Source: an uncultured Opitutaceae bacterium (GTDB lineage Bacteria; Verrucomicrobiota; Verrucomicrobiia; Opitutales; Opitutaceae). From it: a stretch of DNA of 5,711 nt. Position numbers and translations under genes: made by a program. Shown here one piece after another: positions 1 to 5,301 of the stretch. Where the stretch lies: the NCBI GenBank assembly GCA_937128785.1, contig CAKZMS010000621.1, forward strand, positions 1 to 5,711, read 5' to 3'. The notes below the pieces were generated by a model, which worked only from the letters and a program-made list of their open reading frames with translations, had not been told where the DNA came from and made no database searches. The stretch's first letter is position 1, and every line of letters starts with the position of its first letter.

Positions 1-728
1 TCGGCCCGCACCGATGTGGCGTTGTCCTCCGCCAAATACACGTCGGCGAGTTGGGCGCCCCGGGCACCGGTCTCATATCGCTGCCTCACCAAGGTATAGA
101 GCAGTTCGCGATTGCGGACATTTTGCTCAGCCAAGGTCAGCAACTGTTGGGTCGTGGCGACACTGACGCGCCGGTTGAGCAACTCGGCCATCAACAGATG
201 TTGCAGGGCCTCCTGTTCGGCCACCGAGGCGGCGAAGTTGGCTTGGCCTGCCTCCACGGATCGGCGCACGCGGCCGAAGAGATCAACCGTCCAACCGACG
301 GACAGGTCGGCGGAAAAGGTATCGGCGTAGACCCGGTCGGGCTGGGAGCCGATGGGGTTGGGATTGAATCCGCGGCCTCCGCTGCCCCCAACGGCGACGT
401 TGGGACGATTGCCGCCTTGCTGGATCGCGAGTCGGGCTTCGGCTTGAGCAACCCGCTCGGCGGCAGCCTGAAGACTCAGGTTGTCCAGTAGGAGCGTTTC
501 CACGTCGGCGACGAAGCCGGGATCATCGATCCGCTGCCACCACGGCGCCATTGCTTCCTCGATAGGTGCCATGGCTTGTGCTGCGACCGGATTGCGGAAC
601 TTGGTGGGAAGGGCGGCCGCCTCTTCGGTCCGCTCGTAATCCGGTCCCACGGTGCAACCCACGAGCAGGATTGCGGCGATGCCACCAGTTGCCGTCTTGC
701 CTAGATGTGATCCCCACTTCGCTCGCAT
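1..728 (-). CDS. NodT/TolC-family outer-membrane efflux lipoprotein (partial, 3' end off left edge)
   Basis: Outer-membrane channel of a tripartite efflux system, which lets an inner-membrane pump and periplasmic adaptor expel drugs or other toxic compounds. I read 242 codons on the minus strand from the ATG at 728-726. The N-terminus has a short basic stretch, a hydrophobic segment and a lipobox ending LVGC, with the lipidated Cys at residue 25. It is followed by TVGPDYERT, the typical start of mature NodT/OprM-type proteins. Further on are the WW..IDDP motif, an Ala-rich coiled-coil-like region with LSLQAAAERVAQAEARL, a Gly/Asn-rich stretch, the strongly conserved VDLFGRVRRSVEAG (Asp149-Leu-Phe-Gly152) and a second helical region containing RYETGARGAQLADVYLAE. 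The family is usually about 450-500 residues, so roughly half is present. The start lies 2 nt after the stop of the TetR gene, so the two are probably co-transcribed and translationally coupled. The substrate cannot be told from the sequence. Confidence 0.93.
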   Translation of the reverse strand, partial: MRAKWGSHLGKTATGGIAAILLVGCTVGPDYERTEEAAALPTKFRNPVAAQAMAPIEEAMAPWWQRIDDPGFVADVETLLLDNLSLQAAAERVAQAEARLAIQQGGNRPNVAVGGSGGRGFNPNPIGSQPDRVYADTFSADLSVGWTVDLFGRVRRSVEAGQANFAASVAEQEALQHLLMAELLNRRVSVATTQQLLTLAEQNVRNRELLYTLVRQRYETGARGAQLADVYLAEDNATSVRA

Positions 729-730
729 GA

Positions 731-1453
731 CTATATGACGGAGGGTTTGGCGTCGGGTAACTTCACAGCAAGACACGCTTCGACGTGGCGTTTCAGAATT
801 CGCCGGATCAGGTGGCGGTGGGCACTCGTAAGCTTGGGGGTATCCAGCGCGCGTAGCAGGCTTTCCCGACTGATGGCGAAAACCAAAAGCTGCCCCATCA
901 GTGCATGAGCCCGGATCTTGGCTTCGGCGGAAGTGGGATCGATGCCAACGGCGAACCCGATTAATCTGGCCAGGTTTTTTTGCGACTTCTCCATCCGCTC
1001 CCGATAGAGAATATCGAAGGCTAGGGTGGGCTTGGTTTGCTCCCGCACGATGATACGGGCCCAGGTGCGAACCTCGTCCGAGTCGACCATCAGGCCTGCC
1101 ACGTGATCGATCACATTCGAAACAATCCGGATCGCGGTTTCCGCATTGGGTGGACCCTCCTGCAGGATTTTGAGAGCCGATTCTCTCGCCCCGCGCAGAC
1201 GTTCCTCCATGCGCTCAGCGATCCACCCGGCCACGGCGAGATACAGTCCCTCTTTGCTGCCGAAGTGATAGTTGATCGCGGCAATGTTGGTCTGCGACGC
1301 CGACGCCAGCATTCGACTCGTGGTTCCCTGCACCCCGTAGTCCCCAAAAAGTTCAACTCCCGCCTGAATCAACGCCTCACGGGTTTCCTCGCTGCGACGT
1401 TCGCGGCCGTCCTCGGCGGGTTCGGGAGTAGGGATGTTGGAAGAAGCGGACAC
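731..1453 (-). CDS. TetR-family transcriptional repressor, CecR/CerR-like (DUF1956-type C-terminus)
   Basis: DNA-binding repressor that probably controls its own operon and the efflux gene directly after it. It has 240 residues. A charged N-terminal arm (about 1-22) is followed by the TetR helix-turn-helix domain (about 24-75), with AGVELFGDYGVQGTTSR, the recognition region SQTNIAAINYHFGSKEGLYLAV, and the hallmark YHFGSKEGLY (62-71). The N-A-I-N-YHFG pattern and the long helical ligand domain with WARIIVREQTKPT (about 130-142) resemble the CecR (YbiH) group, whose members regulate drug-efflux genes; this subgroup call is from memory. The start is GTG at 1453. The upstream in-frame codons are non-start codons followed by a TAG at 1462-1460, and later starts would cut into the DNA-binding domain. 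No Shine-Dalgarno sequence precedes it. It is divergent from rpmH and ends in TAG 2 nt before the efflux gene start. The ligand is unknown. Confidence 0.93.
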   Translation of the reverse strand: MSASSNIPTPEPAEDGRERRSEETREALIQAGVELFGDYGVQGTTSRMLASASQTNIAAINYHFGSKEGLYLAVAGWIAERMEERLRGARESALKILQEGPPNAETAIRIVSNVIDHVAGLMVDSDEVRTWARIIVREQTKPTLAFDILYRERMEKSQKNLARLIGFAVGIDPTSAEAKIRAHALMGQLLVFAISRESLLRALDTPKLTSAHRHLIRRILKRHVEACLAVKLPDAKPSVI

Positions 1454-1460
1454 GATAAAC

Positions 1461-1489
1461 TAATAAAACAAACGTTTGAATTAAAACAA
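1461..1489 (-). promoter_or_regulatory. Possible tetR promoter with overlapping operator palindrome
   Basis: Read on the minus strand, TTGTTT (1489-1484) and TTATTA (1466-1461) are separated by exactly 17 bp, a sigma70-like spacing with weak hexamers. The perfect 10-bp palindrome CAAACGTTTG (1469-1478) sits in the spacer, with partial dyad symmetry continuing outward. TetR-family proteins commonly bind such dyads between or over the promoter boxes, so this is a plausible autoregulatory operator. The -10-like box ends 7 nt before the GTG, which would put the transcription start on or next to the start codon. The palindrome is a direct observation; the promoter and operator roles are inferred. 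Confidence 0.45.
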
Positions 1490-1525
1490 GCGACTCGGGC
1501 GATTGTTCCGCAAGGGTTCACTATT

Positions 1526-1588
1526 TTTCGTAGAAATGCGCTTCGCTGGCCGGTGTGGCGGACTTATTCCCCTCAAATTTCATCGAAA
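1526..1588. promoter_or_regulatory. Two TTTC-N3-GAAA dyads upstream of rpmH
   Basis: TTTCGTAGAAA (1526-1536) and TTTCATCGAAA (1578-1588) are inverted repeats with identical half-sites and 3-bp spacers. Their centres are 52 bp apart, close to five helical turns, and the second ends 11 bp before a TTGACA hexamer. They could be paired binding sites for a dimeric regulator acting on rpmH, the divergent tetR, or both. I know of no regulator matching this site, and chance is possible in an AT-rich spacer. Confidence 0.25.
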
Positions 1589-1599
1589 TCACTGGGCCC

Positions 1600-1628
1600 T
1601 TGACATGGGGAGTTTGGTTCGGCACTTC
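1600..1628 (+). promoter_or_regulatory. rpmH: Candidate rpmH promoter (good -35, poor -10)
   Basis: A consensus -35 hexamer TTGACA lies at 1600-1605, about 50 bp upstream of the rpmH ATG. At the expected 16-18 bp spacing only poor -10 matches are found (around 1622-1629, such as GCACTT or CACTTC). A promoter for the rpmH-rnpA-yidD-yidC cluster must lie in this divergent spacer or upstream of it, so the position is reasonable, but the -10 is unconvincing. Confidence 0.3.
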
Positions 1629-1655
1629 AGTTGGCCCTTTTAACGATTAACTACG

Positions 1656-1793
1656 ATGCAACCGACTTTCCGACCACATAACAAAAAGCGCTCCCGCAAG
1701 ATTGGGTTTCGCGCCCGCATGGCCACCCGTGGTGGCCGCGCCGTGATCAACGCCCGCCGCCGCAAGGGCCGCAAGCGCCTCTCCGTCGCCTGA
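1656..1793 (+). CDS. rpmH: 50S ribosomal protein bL34
   Basis: Small, very basic protein of the large ribosomal subunit that binds 23S rRNA. The reading frame gives 45 residues, starting [18 protein letters not shown] and ending in a basic GRKRLSVA tail. The invariant bL34 core GFRARMAT (residues 17-24), followed by an Arg/Lys-rich helix ([12 protein letters not shown]), is unmistakable, and the length matches the usual 44-47 residues. The ATG at 1656 has no Shine-Dalgarno sequence in front of it (AACGATTAACTACG). It is the first gene of the rpmH-rnpA-yidD-yidC cluster and is divergent from the TetR gene. The usual upstream neighbour dnaA is not present here. Confidence 0.97.
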   Translation: MQPTFRPHNKKRSRKIGFRARMATRGGRAVINARRRKGRKRLSVA

Positions 1794-1795
1794 GC

Positions 1796-1813
1796 TGACG
1801 CCGACCGGCGTCA
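1796..1813 (+). other. Stem-loop in the rpmH-rnpA spacer
   Basis: A perfect 7-bp inverted repeat TGACGCC/GGCGTCA encloses the loop GACC and begins 2 nt after the rpmH stop. No T-run follows (CGCTTAAC), so it is not a classic Rho-independent terminator. A stem between rpmH and rnpA could stabilise the abundant rpmH message, mark a processing site, or partly attenuate readthrough so that L34 is made in excess of RNase P protein. The structure is seen; the role is inferred. Confidence 0.55.
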
Positions 1814-1833
1814 CGCTTAACTGCCGGACTATC

Positions 1834-2208
1834 ATGCGTTTCCGAGCTGCATCGCATCTGCGACGGCCGCCGGAGTTCAGGAAGGTCCGCTCCGAAGGCC
1901 GCCGCTATCATTGCGGCGGTTTTGTTTTGTGGGCCGCCCGCCGGACCGCCGGAGACTCCGTTGTCACAGCCTGCACCCGGGCCGGTTTTGTTGCCTCCAA
2001 AGCTGCGGTGGGCAACGCGATCGCTCGAAATCGGGCAAAAAGGCGTCTCCGCGAGGTCTTTCGCCACCACCAAAACCGGATCCCCGCCGACACCGATTTG
2101 GTCTTTGTCGCCCGCCGCTCGCTCAATGGGCTTGATTATACCGAGATCGAACAGCGATTTTTGAAGGCCTGCGGGGACCTGTTTCCTGCCACCGATCCCG
2201 ACTCCTGA
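1834..2208 (+). CDS. rnpA: Ribonuclease P protein component
   Basis: Protein subunit of RNase P, which helps the catalytic RNA (rnpB) bind precursor tRNA and cleave its 5' leader. It has 124 residues, close to the usual 110-130. The N-terminal [20 protein letters not shown] (9-28) is the family's L-rR-F-V-G-R pattern that contributes to the pre-tRNA leader cleft. The RNR signature [14 protein letters not shown] (61-74) is intact and is followed by the typical DLVFVARR strand (88-95). The start is the ATG at 1834, with no Shine-Dalgarno sequence. The stop overlaps the yidD start as TGATG, suggesting translational coupling. rnpB is not in this window. Confidence 0.97.
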   Translation: MRFRAASHLRRPPEFRKVRSEGRRYHCGGFVLWAARRTAGDSVVTACTRAGFVASKAAVGNAIARNRAKRRLREVFRHHQNRIPADTDLVFVARRSLNGLDYTEIEQRFLKACGDLFPATDPDS

Positions 2209-2549
2209 TGTCTTCCTCCCGTAGATTCCGAATCCTTTCTGCCATCGCGGCTGTGCCCGCGAAGGTGCTGTTGGGCGGGATCCGGTTGTATCAGCTCACG
2301 CTCTCTCCGGTGCTTCCGGTGGTGTTCGGTCCCAACTGTGGCTGCCGTTTTCATCCGACGTGCTCCCACTACGCCGCCGAAGCCGTGCGCACCCACGGGG
2401 CGATCAAAGGTGCCTTTCTCGGCGCGTGGCGTCTGCTGAAATGCAACCCGCTCCATGAAGGTGGCTTCGACCCCGTGCCACCCGCCCGCTCCTCTTCCCG
2501 ACCCGTTTGTGAACGCGTCTCCACTCCCCCCGTCGGCGCCCTTCGCTGA
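2208..2549 (+). CDS. yidD: Membrane protein insertion efficiency factor YidD
   Basis: Small inner-membrane-associated protein (UPF0161/DUF37 family) that in E. coli assists YidC/Sec-dependent insertion of membrane proteins. It has 113 residues. An amphipathic or hydrophobic N-terminal segment (about 8-40) precedes the signature [20 protein letters not shown] (45-64), then [24 protein letters not shown] (68-91). The conserved cysteines are 46, 52 and 79, and there is an extra Cys at 44. After DPVP the protein continues for about 22 residues in a Ser/Pro/Arg-rich tail with another Cys (101); family members often vary here. The ATG overlaps the rnpA stop by 1 nt. yidC begins 17 nt after its stop, giving the standard rnpA-yidD-yidC order. 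Confidence 0.96.
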   Translation: MSSSRRFRILSAIAAVPAKVLLGGIRLYQLTLSPVLPVVFGPNCGCRFHPTCSHYAAEAVRTHGAIKGAFLGAWRLLKCNPLHEGGFDPVPPARSSSRPVCERVSTPPVGALR

Positions 2550-2566
2550 CCCTCCTCCTTTTCTGC

Positions 2567-4375
2567 ATGGATAAAAAGAATACCGTCATCGGCATCCTGC
2601 TGCTCGTTGCAGCGTTCGCCACCTTGTTTCTCGGCCAGCGTTTTGCGCCACCACCGCCACCCGCGCCGGAGATCGCTCCCGCCCAGGCGCCGATGCCCAC
2701 GGCGGGCAACCAAGCGTCGCCGACGGCTCAGCCCGTGCGTTCCACCCCGCTCGAAACTGAATTTGCTGCGCTCGCTGGTTCCAATGAGGGAGCGGTCCTG
2801 TCCTACCTGGAAAACGAATATATCCGCGTCGAGTTCACGAACTTCGGTGGAGCCATCGGCAACGTTTCGTTCAAGCAGTATGCGCTGACCAACGACTCCT
2901 CGCTGCCGTTTGTCTTCAATCAGCCGCGCGTTGAGCCGATGCTTGCCATCACCGACGTGCCCGGTCTCGGACCTGAAACCGCCTACCAATTGGTCAGCGC
3001 GACCCGTGACGAGATCGTCTACGAGACCGTGCTTGAAGGCCGCCTCAAAGTGGTACGCCGCTTTTCGCTGGGTGATCAATACGAAGGCTCGGATCCCTAC
3101 CTTATCCGCCACGACACCCAGTTGCAGGACCTGTCTGGCAACGGCGCCCCGCAGACGGTCGCGACCCTCAGCCTGGGCACCACTTCACTCATTTCCCCCA
3201 ACGACTACGGCCAGTATCTCAACATCATGGCCTGGGACGGCGAAGATGAGACCCTGACCAAGCCCGGAGAACTCGAAGGCGGTGGATTCCTCTCCTGGTT
3301 TGGTATCACCGATGGCGCGCCCAAAAGCTCCATCACCAAGGACGGCACCGTCGTTTGGGCCGCCGCCAAAAACCAGTTTTTCGCCAGCGTTTACACGGGC
3401 GACACCGACGGTTTCAGCACCACGGTCCGTCGAGTCGAGCTCCCGCCGTTCGAAGGCAGCTCCCGGCCCAACAAGGGTATCACCGGCGTAGTCAGCTACC
3501 GGCTGCCCTCCATGATTCCCGAAGGGGCTCTCACCCTGGGTGGTGACTTCTATGTGGGACCGAAGGAATACGATCGCCTCCGCAAGTTTGAGAAGGACCA
3601 GGCGGAGGTCATGCAGTTCGCCCCATATTTCTTCTCCAAGATTTTCCTCTCCGGCATCGTCGCCCCGATCCTCAACCTCACCATGGTCACCATGCACGGT
3701 TGGGTCGGCAACTGGGGTGTCGCCATCATCCTGATGACACTGCTGCTCAAGATCGTGACGCTGCCGTTCACGCTGGCCGCATCCCGCTCGGCCAAGCGCA
3801 TGGCCAAGCTCCAGCCCCTCATGAAGGAGGTGCGCGAGCAGTATAAGGATCAGCCCCAGAAGCTGAATGAGGCCACGCTCAAGATTTTTAAGGAAAACAA
3901 GGTTAACCCCATGGGCGGTTGCCTGCCGATCCTCATCACCATGCCGCTCTTCGTGGCGTTTTTCTCCATGCTGCAAGGCACCTCGGAGTTGCGCTTCACG
4001 AGCTTCCTCTGGACCGCCGACCTTTCGGCTCCCGACACCGTTTTCCGCCTGTGGGGACTGCCGCTGAATATCATGCCGCTCCTGATGGGTGCGACCATGG
4101 TCTATCAGATGAAGCTTACGCCGACGCCGACCACGGACAACGCGCAGATGCAGATCATGAAGTTCATGCCGATCGTGTTCACGCTGATCTGTTACAACTT
4201 CGCTGCGGCGCTCGCCCTCTACTCCACGGTCAACGGTGTCTTCACCATCATCCAACAAGTCATCGTCAACAAGACGACCAAGGATGACTCCCCCTTGGTA
4301 AAGCCCGGTGGAGCTGAGGTCGAAGAGAAGGCTTGGAACCCCAACAAGCGTAAGACCAAAAAGAAGAAGAAATAG
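2567..4375 (+). CDS. yidC: Membrane protein insertase YidC (Oxa1 family, Gram-negative type)
   Basis: Inserts and folds inner-membrane proteins, alone or with SecYEG. It has 602 residues. There is an N-terminal transmembrane segment (about 7-23), then a Pro/Ala-rich linker with five prolines at 28-32. A large periplasmic beta-domain (about 75-345) places it in the diderm YidC class. The Oxa1-type core (about 350-570) contains FAPYFFSKIFLSGI, a transmembrane helix with LLLKIVTLPF, a charged cytoplasmic hairpin (about 405-445), the signature NPMGGCLPILITMPLFVAFF (447-466), and further membrane segments near 495-515 and 530-567. The hydrophilic-groove Arg of E. coli YidC (Arg366) appears to align with Lys395, also positively charged. 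The C-terminus is a Lys-rich tail (KRKTKKKKK), as in YidC proteins with ribosome-binding tails. The leader CCTCCTCCTTTTCTGC has no Shine-Dalgarno sequence. There is no jag/khg gene downstream. Confidence 0.98.
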   Translation: MDKKNTVIGILLLVAAFATLFLGQRFAPPPPPAPEIAPAQAPMPTAGNQASPTAQPVRSTPLETEFAALAGSNEGAVLSYLENEYIRVEFTNFGGAIGNVSFKQYALTNDSSLPFVFNQPRVEPMLAITDVPGLGPETAYQLVSATRDEIVYETVLEGRLKVVRRFSLGDQYEGSDPYLIRHDTQLQDLSGNGAPQTVATLSLGTTSLISPNDYGQYLNIMAWDGEDETLTKPGELEGGGFLSWFGITDGAPKSSITKDGTVVWAAAKNQFFASVYTGDTDGFSTTVRRVELPPFEGSSRPNKGITGVVSYRLPSMIPEGALTLGGDFYVGPKEYDRLRKFEKDQAEVMQFAPYFFSKIFLSGIVAPILNLTMVTMHGWVGNWGVAIILMTLLLKIVTLPFTLAASRSAKRMAKLQPLMKEVREQYKDQPQKLNEATLKIFKENKVNPMGGCLPILITMPLFVAFFSMLQGTSELRFTSFLWTADLSAPDTVFRLWGLPLNIMPLLMGATMVYQMKLTPTPTTDNAQMQIMKFMPIVFTLICYNFAAALALYSTVNGVFTIIQQVIVNKTTKDDSPLVKPGGAEVEEKAWNPNKRKTKKKKK

Positions 4376-4376
4376 G

Positions 4377-4392
4377 CGCGCCGGTCGGCGCG
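4377..4392 (+). other. GC-rich stem-loop just after yidC
   Basis: A perfect 6-bp stem CGCGCC/GGCGCG with loop GGTC begins 1 nt after the yidC stop. The following bases (AAGTTCCAAATTTC) contain no continuous T-run, so intrinsic termination would be weak. It may be a 3'-end stabiliser, a Rho-independent-like attenuator or a partial barrier between yidC and yebC. The structure is direct observation; the function is inferred. Confidence 0.5.
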
Positions 4393-4404
4393 AAGTTCCA
4401 AATT

Positions 4405-4418
4405 TCAAGTATCAAGTA
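4405..4418 (+). repeat. Tandem heptamer TCAAGTA x2 in an AT-rich leader
   Basis: Two perfect adjacent copies of TCAAGTA (4405-4411 and 4412-4418) are followed by a partial copy, ACAAG. They lie between the yidC stem-loop and the yebC start, in the most AT-rich stretch of the right half of the window (about 4393-4429). This could be a slippage-derived microrepeat or part of an upstream leader or promoter for yebC. No clear -35/-10 pair is visible. Confidence 0.5.
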
Positions 4419-4437
4419 ACAAGAAAAGCTACCCCCC

Positions 4438-5196
4438 ATGGCAGGTCATAACAAGTGGTCCAAAATCAAACGCGCCAAAGGCGCCAATGACGCCAAGCGC
4501 GGCAAGGTGTTCAGCCGCCTGTCGCGCGACATCACGCTCGCAGCCAAGGATGGTGGCGGCGATCCCGACATGAACGCCCGCCTGCGCACCATCCTGCTCA
4601 AGGCGAAGGCGGAGAACATGCCGGTCGATAACATCGATCGCGCGATCAAAAAGGGCACCGGTGAGCTGCCCGGTGTCGTGTATGAGGACAACACCTACGA
4701 AGGTTACGGACCCGGTGGTGTCGCCTTCATCATCAAGTGCACCACCGACAACAAGACCCGCACCTCGCAGGACGTGCGCTCGATTCTCTCCAAGCACGGC
4801 GGCAACCTCGCCAGCAGTGGTGCGGTGGCGTTCCAGTTTTTGCACATGGGCCAGTTCCTGATCGCCAAGGATACGATCGGTGAAGATGAACTCATGGAAG
4901 CGGCCCTCGAGGCCGGCGCCGACGACGTGATCACCAGCGATGAGGGTTACGAAGTCCGCTGTGAAATTCCGGAGTTCGACCACGTCATCCATGCTCTTGA
5001 CCAGGCCGGTATCAAAACCGAGAGCGCGGAAATCGCCTACATCCCCACCACGATGTCGCCCGTGACGGAGCTGGGTCTCGCTCGCTCGGTACAGAAACTT
5101 CACGACGCCCTCGATGACAACGACGACGTGCAACAGATCTTCTCCAACGAAGAACTGGCCGACGACGTCGCCGCCGCCTTGGACGAAGAAGAGTGA
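4438..5196 (+). CDS. yebC: YebC/PmpR/TACO1-family protein
   Basis: Widely conserved cytoplasmic protein, long annotated as a DNA-binding transcriptional regulator (PmpR). The mitochondrial homologue TACO1 is a translational activator, and bacterial members have more recently been reported to relieve ribosome stalling at proline-rich sequences. It has 252 residues, near the usual 240-250. The N-terminal domain is textbook: MAGHNKWSKIKRAKGANDAK, then GKVFSRLSRDI, GGGDPDMNARLR and KAENMPVDNIDRAIKKGTGE. The middle holds YEGYGPGGVAFIIKCTTDNKTRT and the HGGNLASSGAVAFQF region. The C-terminus is very acidic, ending DEEE. It starts 62 nt after yidC on the same strand, following a stem-loop and AT-rich leader, so it may be read through from yidC or have its own promoter. 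The bases before the ATG are ACCCCCC, with no Shine-Dalgarno sequence. Confidence 0.96.
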   Translation: MAGHNKWSKIKRAKGANDAKRGKVFSRLSRDITLAAKDGGGDPDMNARLRTILLKAKAENMPVDNIDRAIKKGTGELPGVVYEDNTYEGYGPGGVAFIIKCTTDNKTRTSQDVRSILSKHGGNLASSGAVAFQFLHMGQFLIAKDTIGEDELMEAALEAGADDVITSDEGYEVRCEIPEFDHVIHALDQAGIKTESAEIAYIPTTMSPVTELGLARSVQKLHDALDDNDDVQQIFSNEELADDVAAALDEEE

Positions 5197-5207
5197 TGTC
5201 TGTTCTA

Positions 5208-5228
5208 GCCGGGGGCACTCACCCCGGT
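5208..5228 (+). other. Stem-loop 1 after yebC
   Basis: A perfect 6-bp stem CCGGGG (5209-5214)/CCCCGG (5222-5227) has a 7-nt loop, with a possible closing G-U pair at 5208/5228. It starts 12 nt after the yebC stop. No T-run follows directly. It lies about 12 nt upstream of a second stem-loop, and the two may act together at the end of the transcript. Confidence 0.45.
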
Positions 5229-5239
5229 CCGTCACGTTG

Positions 5240-5269
5240 AGCCTGCTGCCCTCGTGGGTCGGGCTTTAT
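5240..5269 (+). terminator. Candidate Rho-independent terminator after yebC
   Basis: AGCCTG (5240-5245) pairs with CGGGCT (5260-5265), including one T-G wobble. GCCC (5248-5251) pairs with GGGT (5256-5259) across a TCGT loop, leaving a 2-nt bulge (5246-5247). The stem is followed by TTTAT. This is the only hairpin in the window with a short U-tract after it, and it lies between yebC and the phosphoesterase, where a transcript end would be expected. The bulge and short tract keep confidence moderate. Confidence 0.45.
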
Positions 5270-5301
5270 GTCCGATAACCCCTTGCCCCCTTACCCCAAC
5301 C

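Noticed and set aside
51..491. Open frame of 146 codons on the plus strand opposite the efflux gene
   Set aside because: The minus-strand frame encodes an unmistakable NodT-type protein. The plus-strand frame is a Gly/Ala-rich shadow.
1037..1603. Open frame of 188 codons on the plus strand opposite tetR and into the spacer
   Set aside because: Most of it is antisense to the TetR helix-turn-helix gene, no motif is visible, and the part in the spacer is AT-rich regulatory DNA.
1454..1655. Replication origin near rpmH
   Set aside because: No convincing TTATNCACA boxes or AT-rich unwinding element with repeats was seen, and dnaA is absent.
1794..1833. Rho-independent terminator after rpmH
   Set aside because: The stem is perfect but is followed by CGCTTAAC rather than a T-run, and rnpA follows at once, so I list it only as a stem-loop.
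2369..3112. Open frame of 247 codons on the minus strand across the yidD-yidC junction
   Set aside because: It spans two well-supported genes and gives a charged, Arg/Gly-rich translation without motifs.
3185..4408. Open frame of 407 codons on the minus strand opposite yidC
   Set aside because: It is antisense to a full-length, clearly recognised YidC. The product is His/Arg/Glu/Gly-rich low-complexity text with no recognisable domain, as expected from the mirror of GC-rich coding sequence.
4429..5235. Open frame of 268 codons on the minus strand opposite yebC
   Set aside because: It covers yebC almost exactly, has no recognisable family, and is explained by the codon bias of the real gene.
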